A DNA stretch of 64,000 nucleotides. It comes from Strigops habroptila. Its lineage: Eukaryota > Chordata > Aves > Psittaciformes > Psittacidae. Below the pieces are notes generated by a model. That model did not search any database, was not told the origin of the DNA, and saw nothing but the letters and a program-made list of their open reading frames with translations. Each line of letters starts with the position of its first letter. The stretch's first letter is position 1. Shown piece after piece: positions 26,201-38,577 of the stretch. The stretch covers positions 48,576,576-48,640,575 of the forward strand of contig NC_044282.2 of assembly GCF_004027225.2 (NCBI RefSeq). The letters run 5' to 3'. Made by a program: the position numbers and the translations under genes.

Positions 26201-29200
26201 CGCTTGCTTTCTGCAGAAATCCGTTCACATAGGATCACATTATGGGCATTTTATAATGAAAACATGTAAATATGTCAAAGCCTGCTACAACGAAAAGATT
26301 ATCTTGTCACTTTTTGCTGATTTCCTCACCTGTGAAGTTAATTTAAAAATGGCTCCTGCCAGTCTGAAGTATCAAGTGTTAGTTTTTCACAGAGCAGTTA
26401 GCAATCCTTCATCCAGCTGAATGCCGGAGTACCTTTAAAGTCGAATGTACCCCATAAATGATTCACAAAATGGAACTTCAAATGTTGCTCTGATTTAGCT
26501 TCTGGGGAAAACCAGCCCTGTGTAGGTAACAAACACCAGTCAGGATCCTCCACTGACAGAGGTGGATCTCTGGTGTCCTCAGCCCTGTTGGTGGATGCTG
26601 AGGGAGGTTTGTAGTGTGGGTCTCTCTATATTGTTCTTAAACTACGAATCCAGAAAATAGTGCCCCAAAGCATTCCTGAGGGCAGCCTGTTGTTGCTGTA
26701 TCAATCCAGTGCTGCTTCACCACCAGCCTAGCAGCAATGGCATCTTCAGGAGTGTAAAATAAACACTTGTAGTTAATGTTAGGACCTGCTGCTGTGTTCT
26801 TGGGTCAGCAGCTCCATGTGGAACATCTGCTAATGACATAAACTGCATTCTCTATAGCCAGGGATCTGTAAAGCTTCATCCACAGCACTGCGCTGCCTGG
26901 AGAAAAACTATATGGCATTTAGCAAAAGAGAGTGATAGGTACCAGGCCACTGAGCCTGGTTTAGGCAAAAAACTGAGGGAAGCCGGAGGAGAGGAAGGAG
27001 AGCTCTGAAAGTGTGATGCTGTCACACGGAGTAAGAATTTCAAAGCCAATGCAATTATTTTAGTACTAATTAAAGCCCAGTTAAGGCCAAGGGATTATTA
27101 ACATGTTTTAAAATATTTCTAAAGACTTTTAAAGCTTCCTATATAAACAATACTGAATTTGCACTGCAGGAATAATATGCTCCTGTCCCATTGCATTCTG
27201 CTATGCTTCTGCCCAAATATTTGAGTCAAAAATTTCCCCTTGTTCTGCACATGGTGTTTATCTACTAGTCAGCAAACATGTAGCACATTCTGATTGGTTT
27301 TCATGACTGCCTCCTTCTTCTTAGAAATAGTCCTGAACAGTGTGTAGCGTTAGTGAGGAAAACAAATCACGTGCAGTGAAAGGCGCACTTAGTCTTCCCC
27401 TCCTCCTTATTTTCTGACCTCTTGGATAAAAGCCAGTAGGGAAGTGTTTCCAAAGTCTATTTATAAACTTGTGTTTACTTTTACATACACGTAGTCTTTA
27501 CTACATTTAAGCCCTGTGTACTGACACTCAGAACCTTTATGAACATTGAGAAATTCAGTTTCATAACATTAGGCTGAGGTTGATGCTGTTTTCTCTACTT
27601 TATATTAAAAAAACCCTAGAAGCAGAGTGAGGTAAGCTGGATTGTGCAGCAGAGCACAGAAAGTCCCTGATAGTGCCAGCCACAATGGAAGTTTCCAAAC
27701 TTCCTGACCCACCCCTCAGATGTAGGATTCTTTTCCCTCTCTTCTTGTTTCCATTCCAGAAATCTGATCTTGGGACACAAGGTCTGTCCTCTCCGTATTA
27801 CAAACATACCCGTGTTCCACAAAATGACCTTAACTTACTCCCTAAAAGGCCGTGGCTAGCAAATACCTTTTTAAAAAACATGAAGACTACATATAAGACA
27901 ATGATATATTTTTTCTGCAGTTAGTAATGCATGTGTGAGGCTTTAAGATTTGACTTCATGAAAGGTCTGAAAGAATAGTAAGCCTATCTGTACTTTTTTC
28001 CCCAGATGGACAGAGAAAGTGGAAAAAATGGATAAATAAAATATATATTTTAATTCAATGAACATTAATGCAGGGTTATTATCACTCTTCCAAACCTGCC
28101 ATGAAGCCATTTCCTAAAACTTGTCATGCATATTACTCTGTTGGTACGCTTGCTGACTCTGGATGGTAACTTACATGTTTGCACTTAGATATCAGTACTG
28201 ACTTGAAGCAACTTGCCTCTGTGGCAAAATCTAATCTTCTCTGAATAAATTGCATTTTGATGGGAGGCTTACCACAAATCAATGGGCAGAGAGATGGGAA
28301 GCATCACCTGCAGCCTAAAATAGCTATGATACTCAGAGGGAAGACCTCAAAGTAAAAGCCTACAAGCAAACAAAGTGAGTAGACAGAAAGAGCAAAGAAG
28401 CCCAGCTGATTTTTAAAGGTCAGCCTCAGATGTGACCACTACATCCTACTTGCTGCCGTGACATTTATGCCATGCTACAGGGGCAGCTGCATTAGACAAA
28501 TGGACAAAGGGTTCAATTCACAGCACAAAAAGCTTGTACAGCTTTTCAGCATACAGCACCCAGTTTTGTGCTCCTAACCCTGTCCTCACTCCTGAAACTT
28601 ATGCCCAGATTTTCACAGAAAACAAACAGCATCAGGGAAATGCTTCTTTCTGAAAGATCCTGACAAGCTTCTGTAAGGTATTTGTATGTAATCTATATCA
28701 AAATCTACTAGCAAGTGAAAACACACACAGGCTGTGCCTGGTGCTACTTAAAGAGCAGGCAGCAGCACAACAGTTATAGCACCTTTTATTCCTGCGTACT
28801 TGTGGGTGCTGCAGAGCCTGGCAATCCAGTGTGTGTCACAAACCCAGTTTCTCAAGCCTGTAAACAAGACTGCTCTGGGTTTAAGCTCTGCTGCCGTACC
28901 TGTTTGACCAGAATACGTCTAAACTAAACCAAGAGCTTCTTAATAACTCCTGACTTCTTTTCTTCCGGAGGGTCCTCTGTGTACATGACTAAGCACGTAT
29001 GTGGTGGTTCAGAATGAATATCAAGTCAGGCATCAGCTTGATCAGTTCTCTATTGATCATGGAAACCCAGAAGTTTCCAGATTTTCCATGGGTGCAAATC
29101 TCATATTCTGTGGCTCTAGCTCTGAACAACTCTGCCTCATACATAACAGTGAGGGTCCGGATGACCCAAAGCTTCCCACAAGGCTAAGCCCAAGGTGCAA

Positions 29201-30054
29201 GGGCATGTATGGTGCAGATAGCACAGCCGTGCAGCTCCACCATCTGCCAGCTTTCTGCCCCTAACTGAGGGTAGGAGGCAGTCATTTTAAACCTCCTTTG
29301 GTGAAAGGCATGTATGGGCTTCCTCGGTGGCCTGGTGGGGAGCTGCAGCCAGCAGTCCCCATTTCCAGTCCTGATGGTGAAGCTGCCCTGTGAAGGAGAG
29401 GGCTGAGAGGCCCTGGGGGTCTGGAAAGGCTGATGCCATGAGGGAAGGTGTGATGATCGGGTGATGTGGAAACATCACCTCATTAAACACCTTTTGGTAC
29501 CCTGGGGCAGCTCCTAAGAGGAGCATTCCCGGGTGCAGTGTTAACTGCAGTCATTAAAATATCCGCCAAAAGCAAACAGCAGGCGTGGCAGTGGAGCCAT
29601 CACGTCAGCCTATGGAGGTGGCTGTCAAACACGCTCCTCGAGCTGAATGGTTTGGTGGACATGAGGAAACGGCCTTTATCAGCCAGTAGATGTGTCATAA
29701 AATTTTAGATAAACAGCTGATAATTCTAGCTCTGAGTAACTAACTTGGGGTTAAGAACTGGGAGGAGCTCGCCAGAAAAATTCAGACCTGGTGTAAGGCA
29801 CCAGGCTGGACGGGTGTATTTCAAAGACCAAGTCTTTTGTGTTAATCCAGTGCTGGGACATAGTGAGGTGCCTGGCTAAATAATTTAACTGCGTGTAGCA
29901 TTTCACCTCGAGTCCTTATTTTTACCTTTACTCAAACTCTCTTTAAGCTGTGGTTAGCAAACCACTGTGCCTGGGCTCTGCTGCAGGTCACAGCAGTCCA
30001 AAAGTTCTTCTCCTACTGCTTTGCAAAAAGATTGGAGCTCTAGGACAGAAATGC
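23221..30054. other. Intergenic, no gene seen
   Basis: About 6.8 kb of single-copy DNA containing a probable MIR fossil at 23590-23760. The longest ORF (138 codons, minus strand, 24589-25005) has no motif and no splice or promoter context. No recent transposon was recognised. Confidence 0.55.
23590..23760 (+). mobile_element. Ancient MIR-like SINE fragment
   Basis: The order TTTCTCAGTTGCTCCATCTG, AAAAGGGGATTATGCTAAC and a following TTGTGATTCATAGAGG-like part resembles the MIR core-SINE 'cap the sum' segment in sense orientation. It is strongly diverged, so the borders are approximate. Confidence 0.5.
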
Positions 30055-30250
30055 CATGCACTCAGCATTTGTCTGTATTTTAGAATAATTTGGGAATTTA
30101 AGATAGTGCAAAATGCAGCCATCCGTATTTTCAGCAGCGACAGGGCAGGGAAAACATTGTGCTCACGCTGCAGGAGCTGCCCTGGCTCCCACGCTGTCCC
30201 TGAAGCAGTTTCTGACAAGAGCTCTCTGTAGTTACATTTCTTTGACATTA
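30055..30250 (+). mobile_element. Ancient L2/CR1-like LINE ORF2 3' remnant
   Basis: One frame reads KIVQNAAIRIFSSDRA, and the DNA further on has GAGCTGCCCTGGCTCCCACG. Both correspond to the well-known VQNAAARL... and LHWLPV segments at the C-terminal end of L2-clade reverse transcriptases. The frame then degenerates. This is an old fossil, much more diverged than the CR1 copies. Confidence 0.6.
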
Positions 30251-31075
30251 TTTACTGATATCCCAAGCTTCACCTGACTGTAGTTACACCTCTCCAGGAA
30301 GGCTTAATGTCTTACCTATCAGCCAAACCTGGCTATTCCAGATACTAGGAAATGGCTTAGGTAATTTAGAAAGATAATTTGGTCATGTGCTGAATTTAGG
30401 ATTGTCATCTTATCTTAAAAGGAGCATGCCCTCTTTCCCCCTTGTGATTTAAATGATACTCTGTAGTGGAGACAATATCCTCCCATCAAAGATACTGGCT
30501 CTGGGTCTCTGTGGAAGAACAGGTCAGCTGCTCTGCACTAGGCACCCACACAGAAATAGGATGTTTCTGTCTCTGCAGAGAACATGTAAGTCACCTCTGG
30601 GCATCAGAGGTGGGTCTTACAATTGTTTTGTAAAATCAGATGCTCCTCAAGGAAAGAAATAGGATGTCTCTGTCTGGTATTAGCAGCAATGAAGAACACA
30701 TGCAGCGTGTACTTAAGTCCATTAAGAGGCATGATTACTGTAGGAACCAGATTTAAATTACCTGAGTAATTCACAAATGAGTAATTTTGTTGACATCTGT
30801 TGCATCAGTGTGATGAGTTAAACACCAGTCAGGTGATGTCGTGAGACTGAGTTGGAAGTTTGAGACAGAAGAGCCTCCTAGGTCACCCAGCCCTTCCCTT
30901 GGCTACTCTGCCATCCTTCCCTACAACTCGTTTCTGCGCTGTTTTCTTAGTCACATTCAAAACATTTCATGTAACAGAGTTTTTGCCACCAGTTTGAGAT
31001 TTCTTTCCACTGTGAGATTTCACTGCTAGGAAACTGCCCCTGAAAATGCAGCCTCATCCTGCTGTGTCACTTGGT
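30251..31075. other. Intergenic, no gene seen
   Basis: Single-copy DNA between two old LINE fragments; part of it may be further 3' sequence of the L2-like remnant. Short ORFs only. Confidence 0.5.
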
Positions 31076-31375
31076 CACAGAATAATAGACTACAAGGCTA
31101 GAAGAGACACAGAGATCATCTGGTCCATTTCTATGCCTACCAGCAAATTCAACTATAATTAAAATATTTCTGACAAATGCCTGTTCAGCCTGCTCTGAAA
31201 GATCTCAGCCTCTTTTGGCAAGCCACATCAGAGCTTGCCTACTGCTGGTATTATAAAGTTTTCCTAATGCCTAAATGTTTCCTGTTACATTTCATGCTCA
31301 CTCTATCTCCGTATCTTTTCCAAGGAGACATGGATTACAGTTCATTTTTCCCTTGCAATATTTTTATATAAGACA
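31076..31375 (-). mobile_element. Old CR1 LINE 3' fragment
   Basis: CACAGAATAATAGACTACAAGGC, AGAGACACAGAGATCATCTGG and TTTTCCTAATGCCTAAATG follow the order of a CR1 3' end read in reverse. The copy is clearly more diverged than those at 3931, 7883 and 39630, and lacks the repeated ATTCTATG tail, so it belongs to an older subfamily. Confidence 0.75.
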
Positions 31376-32715
31376 TATTTTTCACTAGTGAGAGTATGAA
31401 GTATAGACTAATCTGTTCTCCTGCATATATCATGCCATATCTGTAATTTCTCTTGTTTTACTATATCTTCTATCAGATAAGAAATCTCTTAATTCTCAAA
31501 TGCTTCATATTTAGCTGGGAAAAGTACAGCTTGGCTTAATGCCACCAAAGTGGGCAAGACAGGGTCATAAAGCCTCTCTTTAGGGGTCAAAAGTCAAATA
31601 CTGCATTGCACCACAAGTTACAGTTTTCTTATGAATATTAATGAATTTATTCTGGCAGATTAGGAGGATACTATTCCTGTGAGACATCAGGAGAACTGAG
31701 CAACAGGGCTTGTGATATGTCCACACTCCTGGAAGGAAAAAAATTCAAGCAGCTCCAGAAGAGATCTGCATCTCTTGGGTAGACAGGTGCCAGTGAACTA
31801 AACAGTGACAGTGCCCATCCTGCGGCTTTGATGCTAGCTGGTGTGATCTAGTCACTTCCATGCTATTAAGCTTCTTCAACCTCAAAACCAGTTGGCCCCA
31901 TTCAGATGCCTGTTGGTAATGCTCTGTGCTCATTCCCAAACTGGGAGCTGCTAGCTGGCTGGGGCTGCAGCCATGCCAAGCACTGTTCTTCCAGTGTCAG
32001 GGCACAGACCAGAGGGTCCCAGTGCCTCTGCCTGTGCCTTGACTCTGTTTAGTTTTCTCATAGCAGAATAGCCCTTGTGTCCTGTTTCACTAGCTTAAGT
32101 GCAAGGTCATCTTTTCCCTACAATAGCTTTGTTCTCTAAGGTCAGCAGGGTGACTACAGACTGGCACAGCTGAAAAACAGATTTGACACATCATGCCTAC
32201 TTCAAAATAATTTTTACTCATGTCAGTTTGTATTTCCACATAGGAAAGGCAGACGATAAATAGGAACGGCAGACAATCAATTTATAACAGTCACTCTAAA
32301 CAATGGACAAAATATCATTCAATAAATGCTAAATTTTTCCATTAATTGCAGCACTGAATGAAAGCTCCTTAGGGCTGTTTTTCAAATGCAAGCAGCAGCA
32401 GAGAGCAGACAACTCGAAAGATCAAATACTTAACAGCAACATTAACTGTACTTTTAGACTGCTGGCAAGGATCCTGGAGAGCCGCGTGGTTGTTACACCA
32501 GTACACAAAGAATGTTTTACAGGACTGTCTCCAACCACTGTTTTTTCAGAGGAACTGAATGCACAGGCAGCAGCAGCATTGTACAATTACCAACTCTGTT
32601 GCAACACACTGTTGACTTCTCTGCTAATAAAACATACTGTTTTCCTGTAGCAGTTCCTATAATTGTGTTTCTGGGGTTTATTTATTTATTTCATCAAGGA
32701 ACTTCGATTGTTTTT

Positions 32716-32893
32716 AAGAAAGAAAGAGAGAGAGAAAGAGGCAACAAAAGTGAGGGAAAGGAAGAGAGAGAAAGGAGAAACATAGAGAGGAAGGAAGGAG
32801 AGAGGGAGTGAAAGAGAGAAGGAGAAAAGGAGGGAGGAAGAAATAAAGGGAGGGAGGAAGGGAGGTAAAAAGAAGGAAGACAAGGAAGGAGGG
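32716..32893 (+). repeat. Polypurine (GA-rich) low-complexity tract
   Basis: Almost uninterrupted A/G sequence of about 180 nt on the + strand, built from GAAA, GAGA, GGAAGGA and GGGAGGAA units with very few pyrimidines. ORFs across it (Arg/Glu/Lys-rich on +, Ser/Leu/Phe-rich on -) are artefacts of composition. Confidence 0.92.
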
Positions 32894-33325
32894 TCAGTCT
32901 AGCCCTTTCAAGAATATAGACACTTGAAAAGAAATCTACTCATCTGAGCTGTTCTCTAGTTGGGTAGAATGCAAACCAGACTGCAAAGGTTGGGGAAAGA
33001 GGAAGAACAGATGAATTAATTCAAAAAACCCTTGATCCACCCTGCCAACAGGTCCCTGATGTTGGGAATAAGAAAGCAGCACTTCCTAGTGTATCGCCTG
33101 CCCTCACAGCCACTCCTTCCAGCCCATCCTCAACACAACTATTCTGGACCCAGCAGTGTGCACAGGTGCTAGATTGGTACCCTAACTAGTTCTTTTTTTG
33201 CACAGATTATTTCCTTTAGGAAATCCAGAGGCCACAACCAAACTGTGCAGCTGGTATTTTCCAGGGAATGAACCCAGTTGTTCCCCAAACACTGCATCCA
33301 GCTGGCACATCTGGGTTTCCTTCTT

Positions 33326-33391
33326 ACATGGACAGGGATGGCACCTTCTTTCCTCAAGACATGGACAGGGATGGCACCTCTCCCTGGGAGG
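33326..33391 (+). repeat. 33-bp tandem duplication
   Basis: ACATGGACAGGGATGGCACC occurs at 33326 and again at 33359, giving two units of 33 nt whose tails differ (TTCTTTCCTCAAG against TCTCCCTGGGAGG). Confidence 0.75.
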
Positions 33392-33784
33392 TGGAAGTGC
33401 TCCTAGAATAAAAATGTGACAAAGACTAAAGACGTACACTGATACCCACACCTCAGTCTGTGTAAAATGGGGTGAAACTGTGATATTTCATGTTCTAAAA
33501 TATTTAGTGTTATCACTGAGCAGTCAGCTGCTTCATATCTTCAAGCCACCATCTTGGTCAACAAAGCAGCAAGATACCTCTTGAACCAAAACAGGCACAT
33601 GCAACAGGAAAATATAATTCTATTAAATCCAGCATTTGTATTCAACACGCATCTGTATTTCAGTTAATAATTTAGCCTGCAAGGCTATTTCTGTTCATTT
33701 AATTTGTGCAATAATGCCAGTATTTTTATTCTGCATAGAAAGCATAGAGTTGTTGTTAAAATACAATGGGCCATATGGAAAGAG

Positions 33785-33965
33785 ATCTGTTTCTAATTCT
33801 GATGCTAGACTTCCTTTGTAATGCAGAATAAGTCATTTAATCAGGGTGTATCTTAGTTTCTTCATTTGAAAAATTGAATTAATAATACCTCCTGGCCCAC
33901 AAAGTTTTTGAGAGACTCAGTAATTTGTGTTTCAATAGTGTGGTGCAATCCCTAATGGAATGCTC
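33785..33965 (+). mobile_element. Ancient MIR-like SINE fragment
   Basis: AATAAGTCATTTAATCAGG, CTTAGTTTCTTCATTTGAAA, AATAATACCTCCTGGCCCAC and TTTTTGAGAGACTCAGTAA align in order with the MIR core and 3' part in sense orientation. A weaker MIR-like scrap (CTCAGTCTGTGTAAAATGGG) lies at about 33450. Confidence 0.65.
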
Positions 33966-35261
33966 AAGTGCAAGGTATTATCATGCACAGAGAAGGGCTA
34001 TGTGCTAGACCTCTACTGTCTTCTCCTGATGGTGCCAGCCGAAACTTACATTTCACATCACCCACACAAAATCTTATTCTAATTATACATGTAACAGAGT
34101 GTGCGAGTGAGTGTAATGAACATTAGCAGAGCCCTTAAGAACTATGCCTACCAGAATTGGGTGAATTTATTTCCATAATGCTTGTTTTTCTATTTCTGAC
34201 TTCTCCTTCTTTGTTCTGTTCATTAACGATATTTAAATGAGGCAAAGTTCAGAAAAGGGATCATTTCATGCCTTTTCAATTTTCTCAGTAAGATTCCAGA
34301 GAGCATTCTGGGTGTCATACAACTTGAACTGAGATTGATAGAAAGTATAATGACTTTGTCTGCTTTTATTGGTAAGCATTTGTGCTTGAAAAATGTTGAG
34401 ATTTGAATATAAGGGAAAATTAATGTTTTCAGAACACACACCACCAACAAACCGGGGCTATATTTGAATTTTAATTTTTCTAAAGACCAAAAGGAAATCT
34501 TTTAAATGATTTGTTCATATCATGGTATCAATCCTGTAGAATTAGTCCTTTCAGTATAAAATCTCATTATGTAATAAAAAATAGTATAAAATGCAGTACA
34601 GAATTTCAATAACTTTTCCATTTATTTTAAGCATGAATCCCATCACTTCCAGCAACACCGGAAGTTTACCTTTTTACTAGGTATTAATTTTTTTTCAATC
34701 TATCTTGCAACTGTGGCTTCTTTAAAAATGAAGAAGACACCACTCACTCCTAGCTCTGTATATTCAGAAAGAGGTTGTCACAGTAATTGTGTGCCACCTC
34801 AGCTCTTTGAGTACAGCCATTCCATTAAAGCTTCTGTGCTGCCAGCCCCTGAACTCCAAGTTGCTTCAAAGGGGCTGAAATGTGCTCTTCTTGTCCTACA
34901 GAATTCCTTTTCCTGTCCTGCTGGGTATTAGAGATCTTCTTTGTTGTGGTCCATGCTGCTTTAGAGCGCACAGGGATCCCCTGCGTTCAAGCTCTCTCCC
35001 ACTAATGAATCAGATCCTACTAACAGAGGATTAAATCCTTCTGCAAATCCCCTGAGAACCGAGATGGTGCAAAGAGAGAATTGAGAACATCTCAGTACAG
35101 ATGAAAAGTGAGGATGGCACAAGGGAATCACAAAGGAATCACAGGAGAGGTATTCACTAGAGCAGCTGCGTTTCAAGGACCTAAATTGAGGCCTGGATAC
35201 ATTAACTTCTGTGCATAGTTAATTAACTATGTTATTCCCCATTATTCTCTGTTTCTTTCAG

Positions 35262-35318
35262 ATTCCACTGATGAAAGATCCCGGTTGGATTCGAAACGTC
35301 TGGACTCGCAATCTAAAT
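35262..35318 (+). other. Exon-like segment of unknown affiliation
   Basis: A 57-nt segment (19 codons, open in all three + frames within the segment) is preceded by the polypyrimidine acceptor TCTCTGTTTCTTTCAG and followed by GTAGG. It contains four CpG dinucleotides in AT-rich surroundings. In one frame it reads IPLMKDPGWIRNVW..., in another DSTDERSRLDSKRLDS. I recognise neither. It could be a cryptic or orphan exon, a lncRNA exon, a repeat scrap or chance. Confidence 0.25.
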
Positions 35319-38300
35319 GTAGGAATTTAATTGTTCATTTGCTTTTTAACTCCAGTGCCCTCGAGCATGTATAGCTTGAAGCTTGGTGGGTCTTTGGGAA
35401 AACAGGGAAAACAGGATAAAGGAGTGGCTAATTCTTGTCCACCTTCTGATACGCAGTGTAGCATGTTCACATGTTACCCTTTGCATCCTGTCTTACTATA
35501 TGTCCACTGTGGTATTATTATACCACTGTGAAAGGTTGGGTGGCTCTGTGGAACTGGTGGCCCTCACGTGTGGCTGGTACTAGCAGGATAAGAATGGAAA
35601 CAGACCAAAAATATGGAGATTTGACACTTCATCTCGGCAATAAGCACAGAATCAGCAAACCTGTGGCACATGTGAGATGTGAGACATGTCCCATGCCAGG
35701 GAAAATGTGCCCATACATCATTGCTGCTGCTCTCCTGGAAGGCAGAGAGCACGTTTGTGAGGTTGTGGTCCTGGGAGACAGCCATGAACTGGACAGAAGA
35801 ATCACTCAGAAGAAGCAACGAGAAAGGGAGAACGGCACTTCCCACCCCCTTTATAGAACTACCACTGCTGAATGATTGGCAAAGAATGGAAAAGAGGCAG
35901 ATCCAAGAAACAACCCGATGATTTCCTAAGTGATTCTGGACTGTATTCCTCAGAGTGACCTACTCTGGTGATGGTGGGGAAGAATATTTAGTGACTGATG
36001 TGTTTGAAATCGCAGGTAGGACCACAGCACTTCTACCCAGCACCAAGCAGAGCCATGTAGACACATCCGCTTAGCTGAACCATTGCAGTCACTTGTACAG
36101 CTCTGTGTAGGTTTCACAGATGTATTAGCCTGGGTGGAGTACAGTGTTAACATTGCTATACTGCTATCTCACATAGATCCCACTCAGGTGTTTCCACACA
36201 ACCTACACAATTTGGTGTAGGATATATTCTATGGTTTACAGAGGAACCTTCCTGATCCAGGAAACTGTGGTGACTTGCATTGTAGCTTCTTGGTGTGCTA
36301 GCTGGTTGGTAGAGCTTGACAGCTTTTCAGTTTGGATCTGGTAGATGTAGGTCAAGATTTCCACGAAGGTATGTCAACAAACTGAGGATCTAACCTTTAT
36401 GATGAGTTTGGTACTAACAATGTCATGTAAACTGAACAGGTGGACAAGTCAACGAGGCAGTCTGAAATGAGGGTGAGGTAGGCTGCTGTTGGCAGAGTTT
36501 GGGTTTGAACATCCAATTCAGTAGCTGAGCCATACAGTCAGAAGTGTACCTGGGAATTCAAAATGCCAGTAAAATAATCAGGGAAGGAATCCCTATTAGC
36601 AAAGGATAGCACAAAATCTGAAAATTAAACACATGTGAAGCAATACTACGGATGCGATCTTTCCTTTCCAAACTTTGGGAACATTCAGATCTGCATTGAG
36701 GTGAGATTCTGAACTTTGCAAGAATATCTCCTGGGTAACCAAAACATGCCATGTGAACTTGTACTGTAACTTCGAAAGAACTGAGGATAATGCACTCTTG
36801 CAATAAGATTATACTTTAAGAAGAACCATGGTTTATTTTGGCAAAATTTTGAATTCATTTTTATGTACTATTGTTACTTTGTTTGTCCTAGATTTCTCAT
36901 AATGTAGTACAGAAACACGAAGAAGAGGAGGAAAAATTTTGTAATGTGGAAGTGCTATATTTAAAATGTGCTACACAAATGGGAAATAATGGAAAATAAT
37001 TAGCAAACCACTAGCGGTAAAAAAATCCCAAAGATATTGCAGCCAAGAGACGCATTTGCACTAAGCTGTGCCTATGTCTGTGCAGCCATGCAGCAGTATG
37101 AAACAGAAAGTGACAAAACCCTATCAAACTGAATCTGCCACAGGAAGCAGGATAAACTACATCTGACCTGGACAAGGCTGATGAGCAATAAGCATGATGC
37201 CAACCCCATGCAATCAACATGCAAAACATGTAGGGTGAATGAGCTGGTCTGTCACCTTGCGCTGCAGGGGAGGAGCAGCTGGTATCGCCGGGATGATGCA
37301 CAGGGAGGCTTTTTTGTACCCAAATTGCAGTGTGGGGGTGGGCAGGGGAAATACAGGATGTCTGAAGAGTTCTAATCAGAAGCAGACATGTACCTTGACA
37401 TGACTCTGAGCTACCTGAACTCTGAGTGGGTATGACTTTGTTTTTTATTCTATTAAGTAGAATTATTTTCTGTATTTTCTGACCAGGCTTTTGTCTCTTC
37501 TTGTACTATGGCAGAGCTTGATAAAAGGTTCTGACTTCTTGCCTATTCCTAGTCTTACTTTTTTAAAAAAATTCCACCTGTTTGAAACAATGAGCAAGAC
37601 TCTTTGCTTGTGTAATGCGGAGTTCACTGGCTTGAATGGGATTATATTGCTTTGTGTGAACTGAGCATCAGGCCTGATACTTTTCAGACTCTAAACTCAC
37701 TGGGATGGGAATTCTCTTTGTGCATGACATGATAAACACAATGTCGCTGACATGCGAATAATAGTAAAACAAGCTCATGTTGCTGTTGTGGGCAGAAGCT
37801 GATAGGTTTGAGAGACTGCTCGTGGTATCTAGATTTTGTCTGCAGTAGATAAACTGTACAGTAAACTGTAACAAGGGTAGCAGGAATGAGGCAAAGTCTC
37901 TGATGAATTCTCAGATTTGCATAATGGAATATGTAAAGCATACAGACCACCAGTGCAAAGGCTTTCTACCCAGAATATACTAGACCTAATGAAATGGATT
38001 CCGCTAATTTCACTGAAATACATTATTTCCATAGACTTATGCAAAATGTTTAAGAACTACCTCTGCCAAATTTAAGGAACAGGGATAAATGATTTCCACA
38101 GTGTGCTACTTCTTGAATGCCATCTTCTCAAAATAACTCTGAAACTTACAATTTTTTTTAAAAGTTCACATATGTATGTGTATGTGCTTGTAAGCTTCTT
38201 TAAAATTGTGAACAGAAATACATGGACACAGAGTTGACCCTGTGTCATTGGCTTTTATATACGGGCAGGATCTAGAGAATGACACATAGAGCAGGCAGAG

Positions 38301-38511
38301 TTCATTACACCTTCATTTACAGTATTTTAACACTGGACTAACTAAAATTGTTTCAGCTTTCTCTGTTCAACATTGAATTAGATTTCCTTATGATGGATCA
38401 TTGCCTCCTGAGTGCCATTGAAATACACAATCATTTCCGGACAGATTACATAGCCATAATAACCCCCTTTTAAGACAGGTGTCACTTGCAAAATCTTTTG
38501 TGCATTTTATT

Positions 38512-38577
38512 TTTCATGACTCATATTTCAGAGTCATGAAACATAAATTCATGAAATTCAAATATTAATATTTGAAT
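38512..38577. repeat. Pair of inverted repeats
   Basis: First, TTTCATGACTC (38512-38522) and its exact complement GAGTCATGAAA (38531-38541) with an 8-nt spacer. Second, 15 nt further on, a perfect 22-bp palindrome centred in AAATATTAATATTT (38556-38577). The first arm plus the next base contains TGACTCA, an AP-1-type site. Confidence 0.8.

Noticed and set aside
32512..32811. 99-codon + strand ORF ending in Arg/Glu/Lys repeats
   Set aside because: The second half is translated polypurine low-complexity DNA.
35471..35875. 134-codon + strand ORF near the exon-like segment
   Set aside because: No recognisable domain and no splice link to 35262-35318 in the same phase; overlapping antisense ORFs of similar quality.
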